Assembly (NCBI RefSeq): GCF_000426245.1
Contig: NZ_AUEZ01000074.1
Location: 1-40,112 of the forward strand
Direction of reading: 5' to 3'
Length of the DNA: 40,112 nt
Source: Bradyrhizobium sp. Ai1a-2
GTDB lineage: Bacteria > Pseudomonadota > Alphaproteobacteria > Rhizobiales > Xanthobacteraceae
This document shows positions 31,678 through 40,112 of this stretch, in pieces. The notes under the pieces are model-generated. The model did not search any database. It was not told the DNA's origin and was given only the letters and a program-made list of their open reading frames with translations. Numbering within the stretch: position 1 is the stretch's first letter; each line of letters begins with the position of its first letter. A program made the translations under genes and the position numbers.

Positions 31678-33324
31678 ATGGGAATGACCGACACCGTCCT
31701 CGACATCAACAATCTCGTGGTCGCCCTCGGCAAGAAGCCGGGCGCCAGCCGCATCATCGACGGCATTTCGCTCCAGGTACGAGAACGCGAGACGCTGTGC
31801 CTGGTCGGCGAAAGCGGCTCCGGCAAATCGGTGACCTCGCTCACCGTGATGGGCCTGCTGCAGAAGGGCTCGCTGATGCCGACCGGCGGCAGCATCAAGC
31901 TGGTCGGCGAGGAATTGCTCACCGCGAGCGACCGCCGCTTGCGGCAGTTGCGCGCCACGCGAATGGCGATGATCTTCCAGGAGCCGATGACGGCGCTCAA
32001 TCCGGTGGTGCCGGTCGGCCGCCAGATCGACGAAGTCCTGCGCGTCCACACCGATCTCGATGCCCGCGCGCGGCGGCGAAAAATCCTGGCGATGATGGAA
32101 CAAGTGCGGCTGCCCGATGTGGAGCGCATCTTCGCTTCCTACCCGCATCGGCTCTCCGGCGGCCAGCGCCAGCGCATCATGATCGCGATGGCGCTGGTAC
32201 TGGAGCCGAAGCTCCTGATCGCGGACGAGCCGACCACCGCGCTCGACGTCACCACGCAGAAGCAGATCCTCACGCTGATCCGCGACCTGCAGCGCGACCA
32301 TAACACTGCCGTGCTGTTCATCACCCATGACATGGGCGTGGTTGCGGAGATCGCCGACCGTGTCGCGGTGATGCGTCACGGCCGTCTGGTCGAAAGCGGT
32401 CCGCTGGACGGCATCCTGCGCAACCCGTCGATGGAATATACCCGCAACCTGCTGGCCTCGGTGCCAAGCCTGGTGCCACGGCCGCCGCGCGAGGAGACCC
32501 GGGAGCCCGTCGTGCTGGAGGCCAACGAGCTCTGCAAGATCTATCGCGAGCGCTCCTTCCTCGGCAAAATCCGCGAGGTCGCGGCCGCAAAGGACGTCAC
32601 GCTGACGCTGCGCAAGGGCCGCACGCTCGGCATCGTCGGCGAGAGCGGCTCGGGCAAATCGACGGTGGCGCGCTGCATCGTGCGCCTGATCGACCCGACC
32701 TCCGGCGGCGTGCGGCTGGTGGGCCGCGAAATCTCCGAACTGTCGCGGCGGCTGTTGCAGCCGCACCGCAAGAACATCCAGATCATCTTCCAGGACCCCT
32801 ATCGCTCGCTCAACCCGCGCATCACGATCGGCGAGTCGATCGCGGAAGGTCCGATCAACTACGGCATGCCGCACAAGCAGGCGCTCAACAAGGCGCGCGA
32901 ACTGCTCGAACTGGTGCACTTGCCGCCGGACGCGATCTCGCGCTATCCGCACCAGTTCTCCGGCGGCCAGCGCCAGCGCATCGCGATTGCGCGCGCGCTC
33001 GCACTCGACCCTGACGTGCTGGTGGCTGACGAGGCGGTGTCCGCGCTCGACGTCTCCGTGCAGGCGCAGGTGCTGGATCTCCTGGATGAAATCCAGAAGC
33101 GGCTCGGCATTGCGCTGCTGTTCATCACCCACGATTTGCGCGTTGCGGCGCAAATCTGCGACGATGTCGTTGTGATGCAGCATGGCCGCGTCGTCGAACA
33201 GGGGCCCGCGGCGGAAGTGCTCACTCACCCGAAAGAGGCCTACACCAAGGCGCTACTCGATGCCGCACCCGGCCGCGGCTGGGATTTTGCCAATTTCCGC
33301 CCCGTGGCAGAGGCGGCGGAGTAA
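31678..33324 (+). CDS. fused double ABC ATPase (DppD-DppF type)
   Basis: 548 residues carrying two complete ATP-binding cassettes in one chain. The first has Walker A GESGSGKS (44-51), signature LSGGQRQR near 158 and Walker B LLIADEPTTALD. The second has Walker A GESGSGKS near 322, signature FSGGQRQR near 427 and Walker B VLVADEAVSALD. Each half is followed by the oligopeptide-type C-terminal extension (MEYTRNLLASVP and KEAYTKALLDAAPG). In E. coli these are separate DppD and DppF; the fusion is common in rhizobial transporters. The ATG at 31678 or the one two codons later is the start, with a weak ribosome-binding site next to the repeat. Confidence 0.93.
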   Translation: MGMTDTVLDINNLVVALGKKPGASRIIDGISLQVRERETLCLVGESGSGKSVTSLTVMGLLQKGSLMPTGGSIKLVGEELLTASDRRLRQLRATRMAMIFQEPMTALNPVVPVGRQIDEVLRVHTDLDARARRRKILAMMEQVRLPDVERIFASYPHRLSGGQRQRIMIAMALVLEPKLLIADEPTTALDVTTQKQILTLIRDLQRDHNTAVLFITHDMGVVAEIADRVAVMRHGRLVESGPLDGILRNPSMEYTRNLLASVPSLVPRPPREETREPVVLEANELCKIYRERSFLGKIREVAAAKDVTLTLRKGRTLGIVGESGSGKSTVARCIVRLIDPTSGGVRLVGREISELSRRLLQPHRKNIQIIFQDPYRSLNPRITIGESIAEGPINYGMPHKQALNKARELLELVHLPPDAISRYPHQFSGGQRQRIAIARALALDPDVLVADEAVSALDVSVQAQVLDLLDEIQKRLGIALLFITHDLRVAAQICDDVVVMQHGRVVEQGPAAEVLTHPKEAYTKALLDAAPGRGWDFANFRPVAEAAE

Positions 33325-33330
33325 CGCAGC

Positions 33331-33416
33331 CGTAGCCCGGATGGAGCGCAGCGTAATCCGGGGAATGCCTCCCGCCGCGAGAACCCCGGATTGCGCTGCG
33401 CTCCATCCGGGCTACG
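33331..33416. repeat. palindromic intergenic repeat, family 3 (ATPase/M81 junction)
   Basis: Arms cgtagcccggatggagcgcagcg (33331-; split by one mismatch) and cgctgcgctccatccgggctacg (ending 33416) pair over about 23 bases. Inner aatccgggg / ccccggatt continue the stem. This is the familiar 'gtagcccggatggagcgcagcg' palindrome. It begins seven bases after the ATPase stop. Confidence 0.9.
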
Positions 33417-33555
33417 CACTTCCGCTCCGCTCGCCGTGAATCACGACCTACTTCCCAACGCCCATGCGGCATGCAAATCCGGAATGCTTCACAGCTTGCG
33501 CTGGCCGCAGCGACACGCTTAACGTCGCCCTTCACGAACCCAGAGACCTTGATCA

Positions 33556-35079
33556 ATGACCCGCATCGCCGTCGGCGGCTTCCTGCACGAGACCAATACC
33601 TTTGCGCCGACCAAGGCGACCTATGCTGATTTCGTGCATGGCGGCGGCTGGCCGTCGATGGCGCATGGCGCCGACGTGCTGAAAGTGATGCGCAAGATCA
33701 ATGTCGGGCTTGCCGGCTTCGTCGAGGCCGCCGAAGCCAATGGCTGGGAACTGATCCCGACGATCTCCTGCGGCGCGAGCCCCTCGGCGCATGTGACCGA
33801 AGACGCGTTCGAGCGCATCGTCAAGGAGGTGGTCGACGGCATCGCCAATGCAGGTCCGCTCGACGCCGTCTATCTCGATCTGCACGGCGCGATGGTGACC
33901 GAACATCTCGACGATGGTGAAGGCGAAATCCTGGCGCGCGTGCGCAGGGTGATCGGCAATAACCTGCCGCTGGTCGCGAGCCTCGATCTGCACGCCAACG
34001 TCACGCCTGAGATGGTCGAGAACGCCGACGCGCTGATCGCCTACCGCACCTATCCTCACGTCGACATGGCCGACACCGGCCGCGCGTCCGCGAGACATCT
34101 CGCGCTGCTGCTCAAGACGAAGCAGCGCTTCGCCAAGGCGTTCCGGCAATTGCCGTTCCTGATCCCGATCAGTTGGCAGTGCACCAATGACCAGCCGACC
34201 AGGGGCATTTACGAGAAGCTCGCCGCGATGGAGAGCGATGCGGTGCCGACCTTGTCGTTTGCGCCGGGCTTTCCCGCGGCCGATTTCGAACATTGCGGCC
34301 CGAGCGTGTTCGCCTACGGCAAAAGCCAGGCCGACGCCGATGCCGCTGCCGACAGGCTTGCCGCACTGATCGCCGGCCATGAGGACGATTTCGATGGCCG
34401 CATCTATTCGCCCGACGACGGCGTGCGCCACGCGATGGAACTGGCGAAGACCGCGACCAGGCCGATCATCATCGCCGACACCCAGGACAATCCCGGCGCA
34501 GGCGGCGACTCCGACACCACGGGCATGCTGCGCGCATTGGTGCGCAACAATGCCGCGCGCGCCGCAACCGGCGTGATCTACGATCCGCAATCGGCGAAGG
34601 CCGCGCATGCGGCAGGCATCGGCGCCACGGTGACGCTCGCGCTCGGCGGCAAGTCGGGCATATCAGGTGATGCACCCTACAAGGAAACCTTCGTCGTCGA
34701 GCAACTCTCGGACGGAAAGTTCGTGGCGCCCGGCCCCTATTATGGCGGCCGCGACATGGACATGGGACCATCGGCGTGCCTGCGCATCGGCGATGTCAGG
34801 GTGGTCGTCAGCTCGCACAAGGCGCAGCTCGCCGACCAGTCGATGTACCGCTATGTCGGCATCGAGCCGACCGAACAGGCGATCCTCGTCAACAAGAGCT
34901 CGGTGCATTTCCGCGCCGATTTCGAGCCGATCGCCGAGAAGCTTTTGATCTGTGCCGCCCCCGGCGCGATGCCGGCCGACAGCGCGTCGCTGCCGTGGAC
35001 CAAATTAAGGCCAGGAATCCGTATCAAACCGAACGGTCCTGCCTTCACGCCTGCCAACACATCACGTTCAACCGGATAA
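33556..35079 (+). CDS. M81-family metallopeptidase (MlrC-like)
   Basis: 507 residues. The N-terminus TRIAVGGFLHETNTFAP is diagnostic of the M81 / microcystinase C family, with H11-E12 as likely zinc-site residues. YLDLHGAMV (DLHGAM) and VASLDLHANVTPEM (DLHANV) supply further metal ligands. The C-terminal DUF1485-type domain contains DTQDNPGAGGDSDTTGML (about residues 312-329). MlrC from Sphingomonas acts on linearised microcystin fragments; in rhizobia the substrate is unknown but small amide/peptide bonds are likely. It is soluble. The M20 gene follows seven bases after the stop. Confidence 0.92.
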   Translation: MTRIAVGGFLHETNTFAPTKATYADFVHGGGWPSMAHGADVLKVMRKINVGLAGFVEAAEANGWELIPTISCGASPSAHVTEDAFERIVKEVVDGIANAGPLDAVYLDLHGAMVTEHLDDGEGEILARVRRVIGNNLPLVASLDLHANVTPEMVENADALIAYRTYPHVDMADTGRASARHLALLLKTKQRFAKAFRQLPFLIPISWQCTNDQPTRGIYEKLAAMESDAVPTLSFAPGFPAADFEHCGPSVFAYGKSQADADAAADRLAALIAGHEDDFDGRIYSPDDGVRHAMELAKTATRPIIIADTQDNPGAGGDSDTTGMLRALVRNNAARAATGVIYDPQSAKAAHAAGIGATVTLALGGKSGISGDAPYKETFVVEQLSDGKFVAPGPYYGGRDMDMGPSACLRIGDVRVVVSSHKAQLADQSMYRYVGIEPTEQAILVNKSSVHFRADFEPIAEKLLICAAPGAMPADSASLPWTKLRPGIRIKPNGPAFTPANTSRSTG

Positions 35080-35086
35080 GGACCAA

Positions 35087-36259
35087 ATGCCCACCATCGA
35101 ACGCATCGAAGGCTTTGCCGACGAACTCACGGCGATCCGTCGGGATTTCCATGCGCATCCCGAGATCGGCTTCGAGGAGGTCCGCACCTCCGGCATCGTC
35201 GCCGAGAAGCTCGCGAGCTGGGGCATCGAGGTCCATCGGGGCCTTGGCGGCACCGGCGTGGTCGGCGTGCTCAAGGGCAAGGGCAACGGCGGCAAGCGCA
35301 TCGGCCTGCGCGCCGACATGGACGCGCTGCCGATGGAGGAAAACACCAACCTGAAATGGCGTTCGACCATTCCCGGCCGCTTCCACGGCTGTGGCCATGA
35401 CGGCCACACCACCATGCTGCTCGGCAGCGCGCGCTATCTCGCCGAGACCCGCAACTTTGAAGGGACCGTGCATTTCATCTTCCAGCCGGCCGAGGAAGGC
35501 CTCGGCGGCGCACGCGCCATGATCAAGGACGGGCTGTTCGAAAAGTTTCCCTGCGACGAGGTCTATGGCCTGCACAATGCGCCCGACCTCGATCATGGCG
35601 AGATCGCGATCCTGCCGGGGCCGGCGATGGCCGGCGCCGATTTCTTCGACATCACCATCCAGGGCTACGGCGCGCATGGCGCGATGCCGGAGCGCTCCAA
35701 GGATGCCGTCGTGATCGCGATGACGCTCGGCCAGGCGCTGCAGACCATCGTCAGCCGCAACGTCGATCCCCTGCAGGCGGCGGTTTTGTCGATCACGCAG
35801 ATCCACTCCGGGTCGGCGTACAACGTCATTCCCGGCGACGCCAAGCTGTGCGGCACCGTGCGCGCTTTCTCCGACGGGGTCCGCGCGCTGATCCGCGAGC
35901 GCATGCGGGCGATCTGCGCCGGCATTGCCGCGACATTCCAGGTCGAGATCACGGTCGAGATCCGCGACGGTTTCAGCGTGCTCGTCAACCAGGAAGAACA
36001 GTCCCGGGTGGTCGAGCAGGTCGCGCGCACCGTGGTCGATCCCTCGAAAGTCATCACCCGCTCGCAGCCGAAGATGGGCAGCGAGGACTTCGCCGACATG
36101 ATGATGGCGGTGCCCGGTGCCTATTTCTGGGTCGGCCATGAAGGCTCGGTGCCGGTGCACAATCCCGGCTATGTCCTCGACGACAAGATTCTGCCAATCG
36201 GCGCCAGCATGTTCGCACGCATCATCGAGACTCGTTTGCCGGTAGGTGCCCATGCATAA
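35087..36259 (+). CDS. M20D-family amidohydrolase (hippurate hydrolase-like)
   Basis: 390 residues. The M20D active-site motif is FHGCGHDGH (C102, H104 as Mn/Zn ligands), with RRDFHAHPEIGFEE near the N-terminus (19-31), QPAEEG (catalytic Glu pair near 137) and GSEDFADM in the C-terminal part supplying the last histidine-region ligand. This group includes hippurate hydrolase, IAA-amino-acid hydrolase and N-acyl-amino-acid amidohydrolase, which cut acyl-amino-acid bonds. Start ATG at 35087. The amidase gene begins eight bases before its stop, so translation is probably coupled. Confidence 0.92.
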   Translation: MPTIERIEGFADELTAIRRDFHAHPEIGFEEVRTSGIVAEKLASWGIEVHRGLGGTGVVGVLKGKGNGGKRIGLRADMDALPMEENTNLKWRSTIPGRFHGCGHDGHTTMLLGSARYLAETRNFEGTVHFIFQPAEEGLGGARAMIKDGLFEKFPCDEVYGLHNAPDLDHGEIAILPGPAMAGADFFDITIQGYGAHGAMPERSKDAVVIAMTLGQALQTIVSRNVDPLQAAVLSITQIHSGSAYNVIPGDAKLCGTVRAFSDGVRALIRERMRAICAGIAATFQVEITVEIRDGFSVLVNQEEQSRVVEQVARTVVDPSKVITRSQPKMGSEDFADMMMAVPGAYFWVGHEGSVPVHNPGYVLDDKILPIGASMFARIIETRLPVGAHA

Positions 36260-37673
36260 ACCAGCCCCCGAAGAAGCCGTCACCTCGCTGCACGACCTTT
36301 CCGCCACCGACCTGATCGCCGGCTACCGCGCCAAACAGTTCTCACCGCTCGAGGTGCTGGACGAGGTGATCGCGCATGTCGCGCGGTGGGAACCGCACAT
36401 CAAGGCGCTCTATCTCTACGACCCGGACGGCGCGCGCGCAGTGGCCAAGGCCTCCACCGACCGCTGGCAGGCCGGCGAGCCGATGGGCACGCTCGACGGC
36501 GTGCCTGTCACGATCAAGGACAATGTCGCGACCAAGGGCCAGCCGGTGCCGCTGGGCGCAGCCAGCGTCAAGCACGTGCAGGCGGAGAAGGATGCCCCTC
36601 CGGCAGCGCGCTTGCGCGAGGCGGGCGCGGTGATCTTCTCCAAGACCACAATGCCGGATTACGGCATGCTGTCGTCGGGGCTCTCCTCGTTCCATCCCCT
36701 CACCCGCAATCCCTGGGACCTCAGCAAGAATCCCGGCGGCTCGAGCGCGGGCGCAGGTGCGGCCGGTGCGGCCGGCTACGGCCCGCTGCATCTCGGCACC
36801 GACATCGGCGGTTCGGTACGCCTGCCGGCGTGCTGGTGCGGCCTGGTTGCGCTGAAGCCAAGCCTTGGCCGCGTTCCGATCGATCCGCCCTATGTCGGCC
36901 GCGTCGCTGGGCCCATGACCCGCATCGTCGATGACGCCGTGCTGATGATGAGCGTCTTGTCGCGACCGGACCGCCGCGACGGCATGAGCCTGCCGGCGCA
37001 TGAGATCAACTGGAAGACGCTGGAGAAGTCGCCGCGCAAGCTGCGCCTCGGCCTGATGCTCGATCTCGACGTCGGCCAGGCGCTGGAGAAAGACGTGCGC
37101 GACGTCGTGGTGAAGGCGGCAAAGGCCTTCGAATCCGCCGGCGCAGTCGTGACCGAGATCGACGGCTTCTTCACGCGGCAAATGCTCGAGGGTCTCGACA
37201 ATTTCTGGCGCGCGCGGATGTGGGACGATCTGTCGAAACTGTCGGCGGATGAGCGCGCAAAGGTGCTGCCCTATATCTACAAGTGGGGCGAGGCCGGCGC
37301 GAAATTGTCGGGCGTGGACGTCGTCAGAGGCTTCAACCAGACCATGGCGATCCGTGCGGCCGCAGCCAAACTGTTCTGCGATTTCGACTACATCATCTCG
37401 CCCGTCTCGCCGGTGGTGAACTTCGCGGCCGAGCTCCCCGCCCCGCTCAACGATCCCGACAAGCCGTTCGAGCACATCTGCTATACCGTGCCGTGGAATA
37501 TGTCTGAGAACCCGGCCCTGTCGATCAACGGCGGCTACGACAAGAAGGGCTTTCCGATCGGCGTGCAGATCATCGGCCGCCGCTTCGATGACATCGGCGT
37601 GCTCGGCATGGGCAAGGCCTTCGAGGCCCTGCGCGGCCCGCAACGGCCCTGGCCGCAGCCGCCAGAGAAATAA
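36252..37673 (+). CDS. amidase (amidase signature family)
   Basis: 473 residues. The Ser-cisSer-Lys triad is visible: VTIKDN (K89), PGGSSAG (S164) and GTDIGGSVR (nucleophile S188). A start at the GTG two codons earlier (36246) is possible, but the ATG at 36252 has a better spaced GGTAGG site. The Gly/Ser-rich amidase signature spans about residues 155-195. Members cleave terminal amides of peptides, aryl or alkyl amides; a peptide-amide function fits the cluster but is inference. It overlaps the M20D gene at its start and is followed by a large palindromic repeat. Confidence 0.92.
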   Translation: MHKPAPEEAVTSLHDLSATDLIAGYRAKQFSPLEVLDEVIAHVARWEPHIKALYLYDPDGARAVAKASTDRWQAGEPMGTLDGVPVTIKDNVATKGQPVPLGAASVKHVQAEKDAPPAARLREAGAVIFSKTTMPDYGMLSSGLSSFHPLTRNPWDLSKNPGGSSAGAGAAGAAGYGPLHLGTDIGGSVRLPACWCGLVALKPSLGRVPIDPPYVGRVAGPMTRIVDDAVLMMSVLSRPDRRDGMSLPAHEINWKTLEKSPRKLRLGLMLDLDVGQALEKDVRDVVVKAAKAFESAGAVVTEIDGFFTRQMLEGLDNFWRARMWDDLSKLSADERAKVLPYIYKWGEAGAKLSGVDVVRGFNQTMAIRAAAAKLFCDFDYIISPVSPVVNFAAELPAPLNDPDKPFEHICYTVPWNMSENPALSINGGYDKKGFPIGVQIIGRRFDDIGVLGMGKAFEALRGPQRPWPQPPEK

Positions 37674-37685
37674 ATATCTCCATCT

Positions 37686-37784
37686 CGTCATTCGGGAATG
37701 GCCCGAAGGGCCAGGCCCGGAATCCATTGCGCCGCTTGCGACAATGGATTCCGGGCCTGCGCTTGCGCGCGCCCCGGAATGACG
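37686..37784. repeat. palindromic intergenic repeat, family 1 (amidase/hydratase junction)
   Basis: Exact 17-base inner arms aggcccggaatccattg (37713-37729) and caatggattccgggcct (37742-37758). Outer flanks are cgtcattcggga (37686 onward) and ccccggaatgacg (ending 37784). Read inverted, its outer part matches the element at 29528, so it is a second copy of the same family. Confidence 0.88.
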
Positions 37785-37830
37785 TGCTAGACATAAGCAA
37801 CGAACAGACACAAGGAAGGAAACAACTCCC

Positions 37831-38717
<887 letters not shown>

Positions 38718-38721
<4 letters not shown>

Positions 38722-39392
38722 GCACGCCTGGGACGACGCCGGCACGGGACGGCGTCGTCCTTCTGCACGGCATCAGCCGGACCGCGCGCTCGTTCGACAA
38801 GATGGAAAGCGCGATCGAGCGCGCCGGATATGCGACGCTCAATCTCGACTACGCCAGCCGCCGCAAGGCGCTCGAGGCGCTCGCTGAAGACATTCATCCC
38901 GCGATCGAAGCTTTCGCTGGCCACCTCGGTGGCCAAGTGCACTTCGTTGGCCACTCCATGGGCGGGTTGCTGACGCGCGTCTATCTCGCCAAACACCGGC
39001 TGCCAAATCTCGGCCGTGTCGTGATGTTGGGCACACCGAATGGCGGCAGCGAGATCGCTGATCGCTTGAAGAACGTCATGCTCTACCGCAGGTTCTTCGG
39101 CCCAGCCGGACAGCAACTCGGTACGCTGCGCGATGCCACCACCATGCTGCTATTAACGCCGATCGACTATCCGGTTGGCATCATAGCCGGGAACCGCTCG
39201 ATCTACCCTGTCGCGGCAGCCTTCCTGCCGAGGCCGCATGACGGCCGCGTGTCGGTCGCAAATACAAGGCTGGACGGCATGGCGGATCATATTGTCGTGC
39301 GCACGTCGCATCCGTGGCTGGTGCGCAATGACGCGGCTATCGCGCAGACCATTGCGTTCCTGCGGAAGGGGAAATTCACGGCAAACTGGTGA
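38718..39392 (+). CDS. small lipase-like alpha/beta hydrolase
   Basis: 224 residues from a GTG that overlaps the hydratase stop by four bases. VVLLHGISRTARSF (13-26) is the oxyanion strand, the nucleophile elbow is FVGHSMGG with Ser80, and MLGTPNGGSEIAD (about 103-115) is typical of lipases related to triacylglycerol lipase/EstA and PGAP1-like groups. HIVVRTSHPWL near the end supplies the histidine. No signal peptide is seen. It is the last gene of the translationally coupled part of the cluster. Confidence 0.85.
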
Positions 39393-39527
39393 AGTGGGTG
39401 TCGTTAACGTGGCACCGAGCTTTTTGATCCATGCCGGCCGCGCATGGAGGCGAGCAACCGTTCCACTGCACTGCAAATTCGCAACGCGATATCGTCGCGG
39501 CGAATTTCGGAAATCGAGTAGGGGCCG

Positions 39528-39947
39528 ATGCGACTTCGCCTGTGGATGCTGCTGCTGGCACCCCTCGTCCTGGACGGCTGTGCCGAACGGGAAGCCGAAT
39601 GGGCGCGACGCGGCAAGGAAAGCCTGATCGGACTCAATCAATCGAATATCCGGATGTGCGCCGGGCTGCCCACTGGAACCACCAAGGACGGCACCAGCGA
39701 AATCTGGATGTATGAGCACGCCGCCAGCGCGCCCGGGGGTATAGCACCGCCAGCCGTCACGATCCCGCCCGGGCTCAACATCGGCGGCCAGCCGTTGAAC
39801 GGCTATTGCCGTGTGCAGCTCCGCTTCGTCGGCGGCAAGGTCACGGAAGTGCAATATGCGGGGAATACCGACATCGGGGATGCGCGGGATGCGGTCTGCG
39901 GCCAGATCGTCCGCACCTGTCTCGGTTACGCGCAGGCGGGGAAGTGA
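39528..39947 (+). CDS. lipoprotein of unknown function
   Basis: 139 residues. The signal peptide MRLRLWMLLLAPLVLDGC has a lipobox VLDGC with the modified cysteine at C18; the aspartate at -2 from the cysteine is unusual but this build is common in rhizobia. The mature part has three further cysteines (RMCAGLP, GYCRVQL, AVCGQIVRTC) and a GxxTGTTKDGTSEIW-like segment that resembles small outer-membrane lipoproteins with a SmpA/OmlA-type beta-alpha fold. AGGGG lies eight bases before the ATG. The function is unknown. Confidence 0.75.
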   Translation: MRLRLWMLLLAPLVLDGCAEREAEWARRGKESLIGLNQSNIRMCAGLPTGTTKDGTSEIWMYEHAASAPGGIAPPAVTIPPGLNIGGQPLNGYCRVQLRFVGGKVTEVQYAGNTDIGDARDAVCGQIVRTCLGYAQAGK

Positions 39948-39953
39948 TGAATC

Positions 39954-40023
39954 CGTAGGGCGGATTAGCGAAGCGTAATCCGCCGTTTCGCTTGCGGTGA
40001 GATGGTGGGTTACGCTTCGCTAA
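39954..40023. repeat. palindromic intergenic repeat (gggcggattagcgaagcg type)
   Basis: gtagggcggattagcgaagcg starts the element. Arms ttagcgaagcgtaa (39965-39978) and ttacgcttcgctaa (40010-40023) are exact complements separated by 31 bases. This is another common Bradyrhizobium intergenic palindrome. It follows six bases after the lipoprotein stop, a usual terminator-like location. The remaining 89 bases to the window end show no gene. Confidence 0.85.
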
Positions 40024-40112
40024 CACTACTGAGTCAAGCGGTCGCGGTCTTTTGGGGCTGAGAATCAAGTAATTGAAGAGATTCAATATTTGGCACGTGG
40101 AGGGCCAGATGG

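Noticed and set aside
31441..33228. Minus-strand open frame of 595 codons opposite the fused ATPase
   Set aside because: Antisense to two complete ABC cassettes; the His/Arg/Asp-rich sequence is a mirror of the real gene.
29528..33416. Spaced repeats in the peptide cluster considered as a CRISPR array
   Set aside because: The elements belong to different families, are internally palindromic, and are separated by genes instead of uniform spacers.

Overview
The window looks like a chromosomal stretch of a Bradyrhizobium-type alphaproteobacterium. The basis is high-GC coding with strong GC bias at third codon positions, a cysE/DUF3126 pair, DUF3551-type small secreted proteins, several families of intergenic palindromes typical of this group, and EcfG-type (GGAAC-N16/17-CGTT) promoter sequences. 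No phage, plasmid or CRISPR signature is visible. The species assignment is an inference from protein and repeat style, not from a marker gene.

Bases 1-2600 look accessory: the 5' part of an IS5-family transposase runs off the left edge, followed by an alpha/beta hydrolase, a SAM methyltransferase that appears lower in GC, and a short remnant that resembles the C-terminus of an ABC substrate-binding protein. Bases 2604-9802 (minus strand) form a compact operon that I find the most unusual part of the window: two small related proteins of unknown function (the second broken by a one-base deletion), a DyP-type haem peroxidase, a catalase-family haem protein and a 1069-residue class III nucleotide cyclase fused to a STAND-type ATPase and helical-repeat region. 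The peroxidase, catalase-like and cyclase genes overlap at their stop/start codons.

Bases 10184-19400 hold an HSL-family esterase, a membrane coiled-coil protein, a Tat-exported dienelactone-hydrolase-like protein, a Zn/Cd/Pb efflux ATPase diverging from its MerR-family regulator across a single clear MerR-type promoter, several small secreted or membrane proteins, a two-gene unit ending in an Rmf/CrpP-like small protein, and a gamma-carbonic-anhydrase-like protein. A back-to-back pair of EcfG-type -35 boxes lies between the 138-residue secreted protein and the Rmf-like unit, suggesting general-stress control.

Bases 19489-26432 are mostly housekeeping or unassigned: DUF3126, cysE, an alpha/beta hydrolase, a large hypothetical membrane protein, a CHCC zinc-finger protein, an FAD monooxygenase, a lipoprotein, tRNA-Leu(UAA), DUF3551 and very small ORFs, one behind a second EcfG-like promoter.

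Bases 26513-39392 form a peptide/amide uptake and breakdown cluster: a periplasmic oligopeptide-type binding protein on the minus strand, then on the plus strand an M20 peptidase, two permeases, a fused double ATPase, an M81 (MlrC-like) metallopeptidase, an M20 amidohydrolase, an amidase, an enoyl-CoA hydratase-family protein and a small lipase-like hydrolase. Four of its gene junctions are filled by large palindromic repeats of three families. The window ends with a lipoprotein gene and another palindromic repeat.
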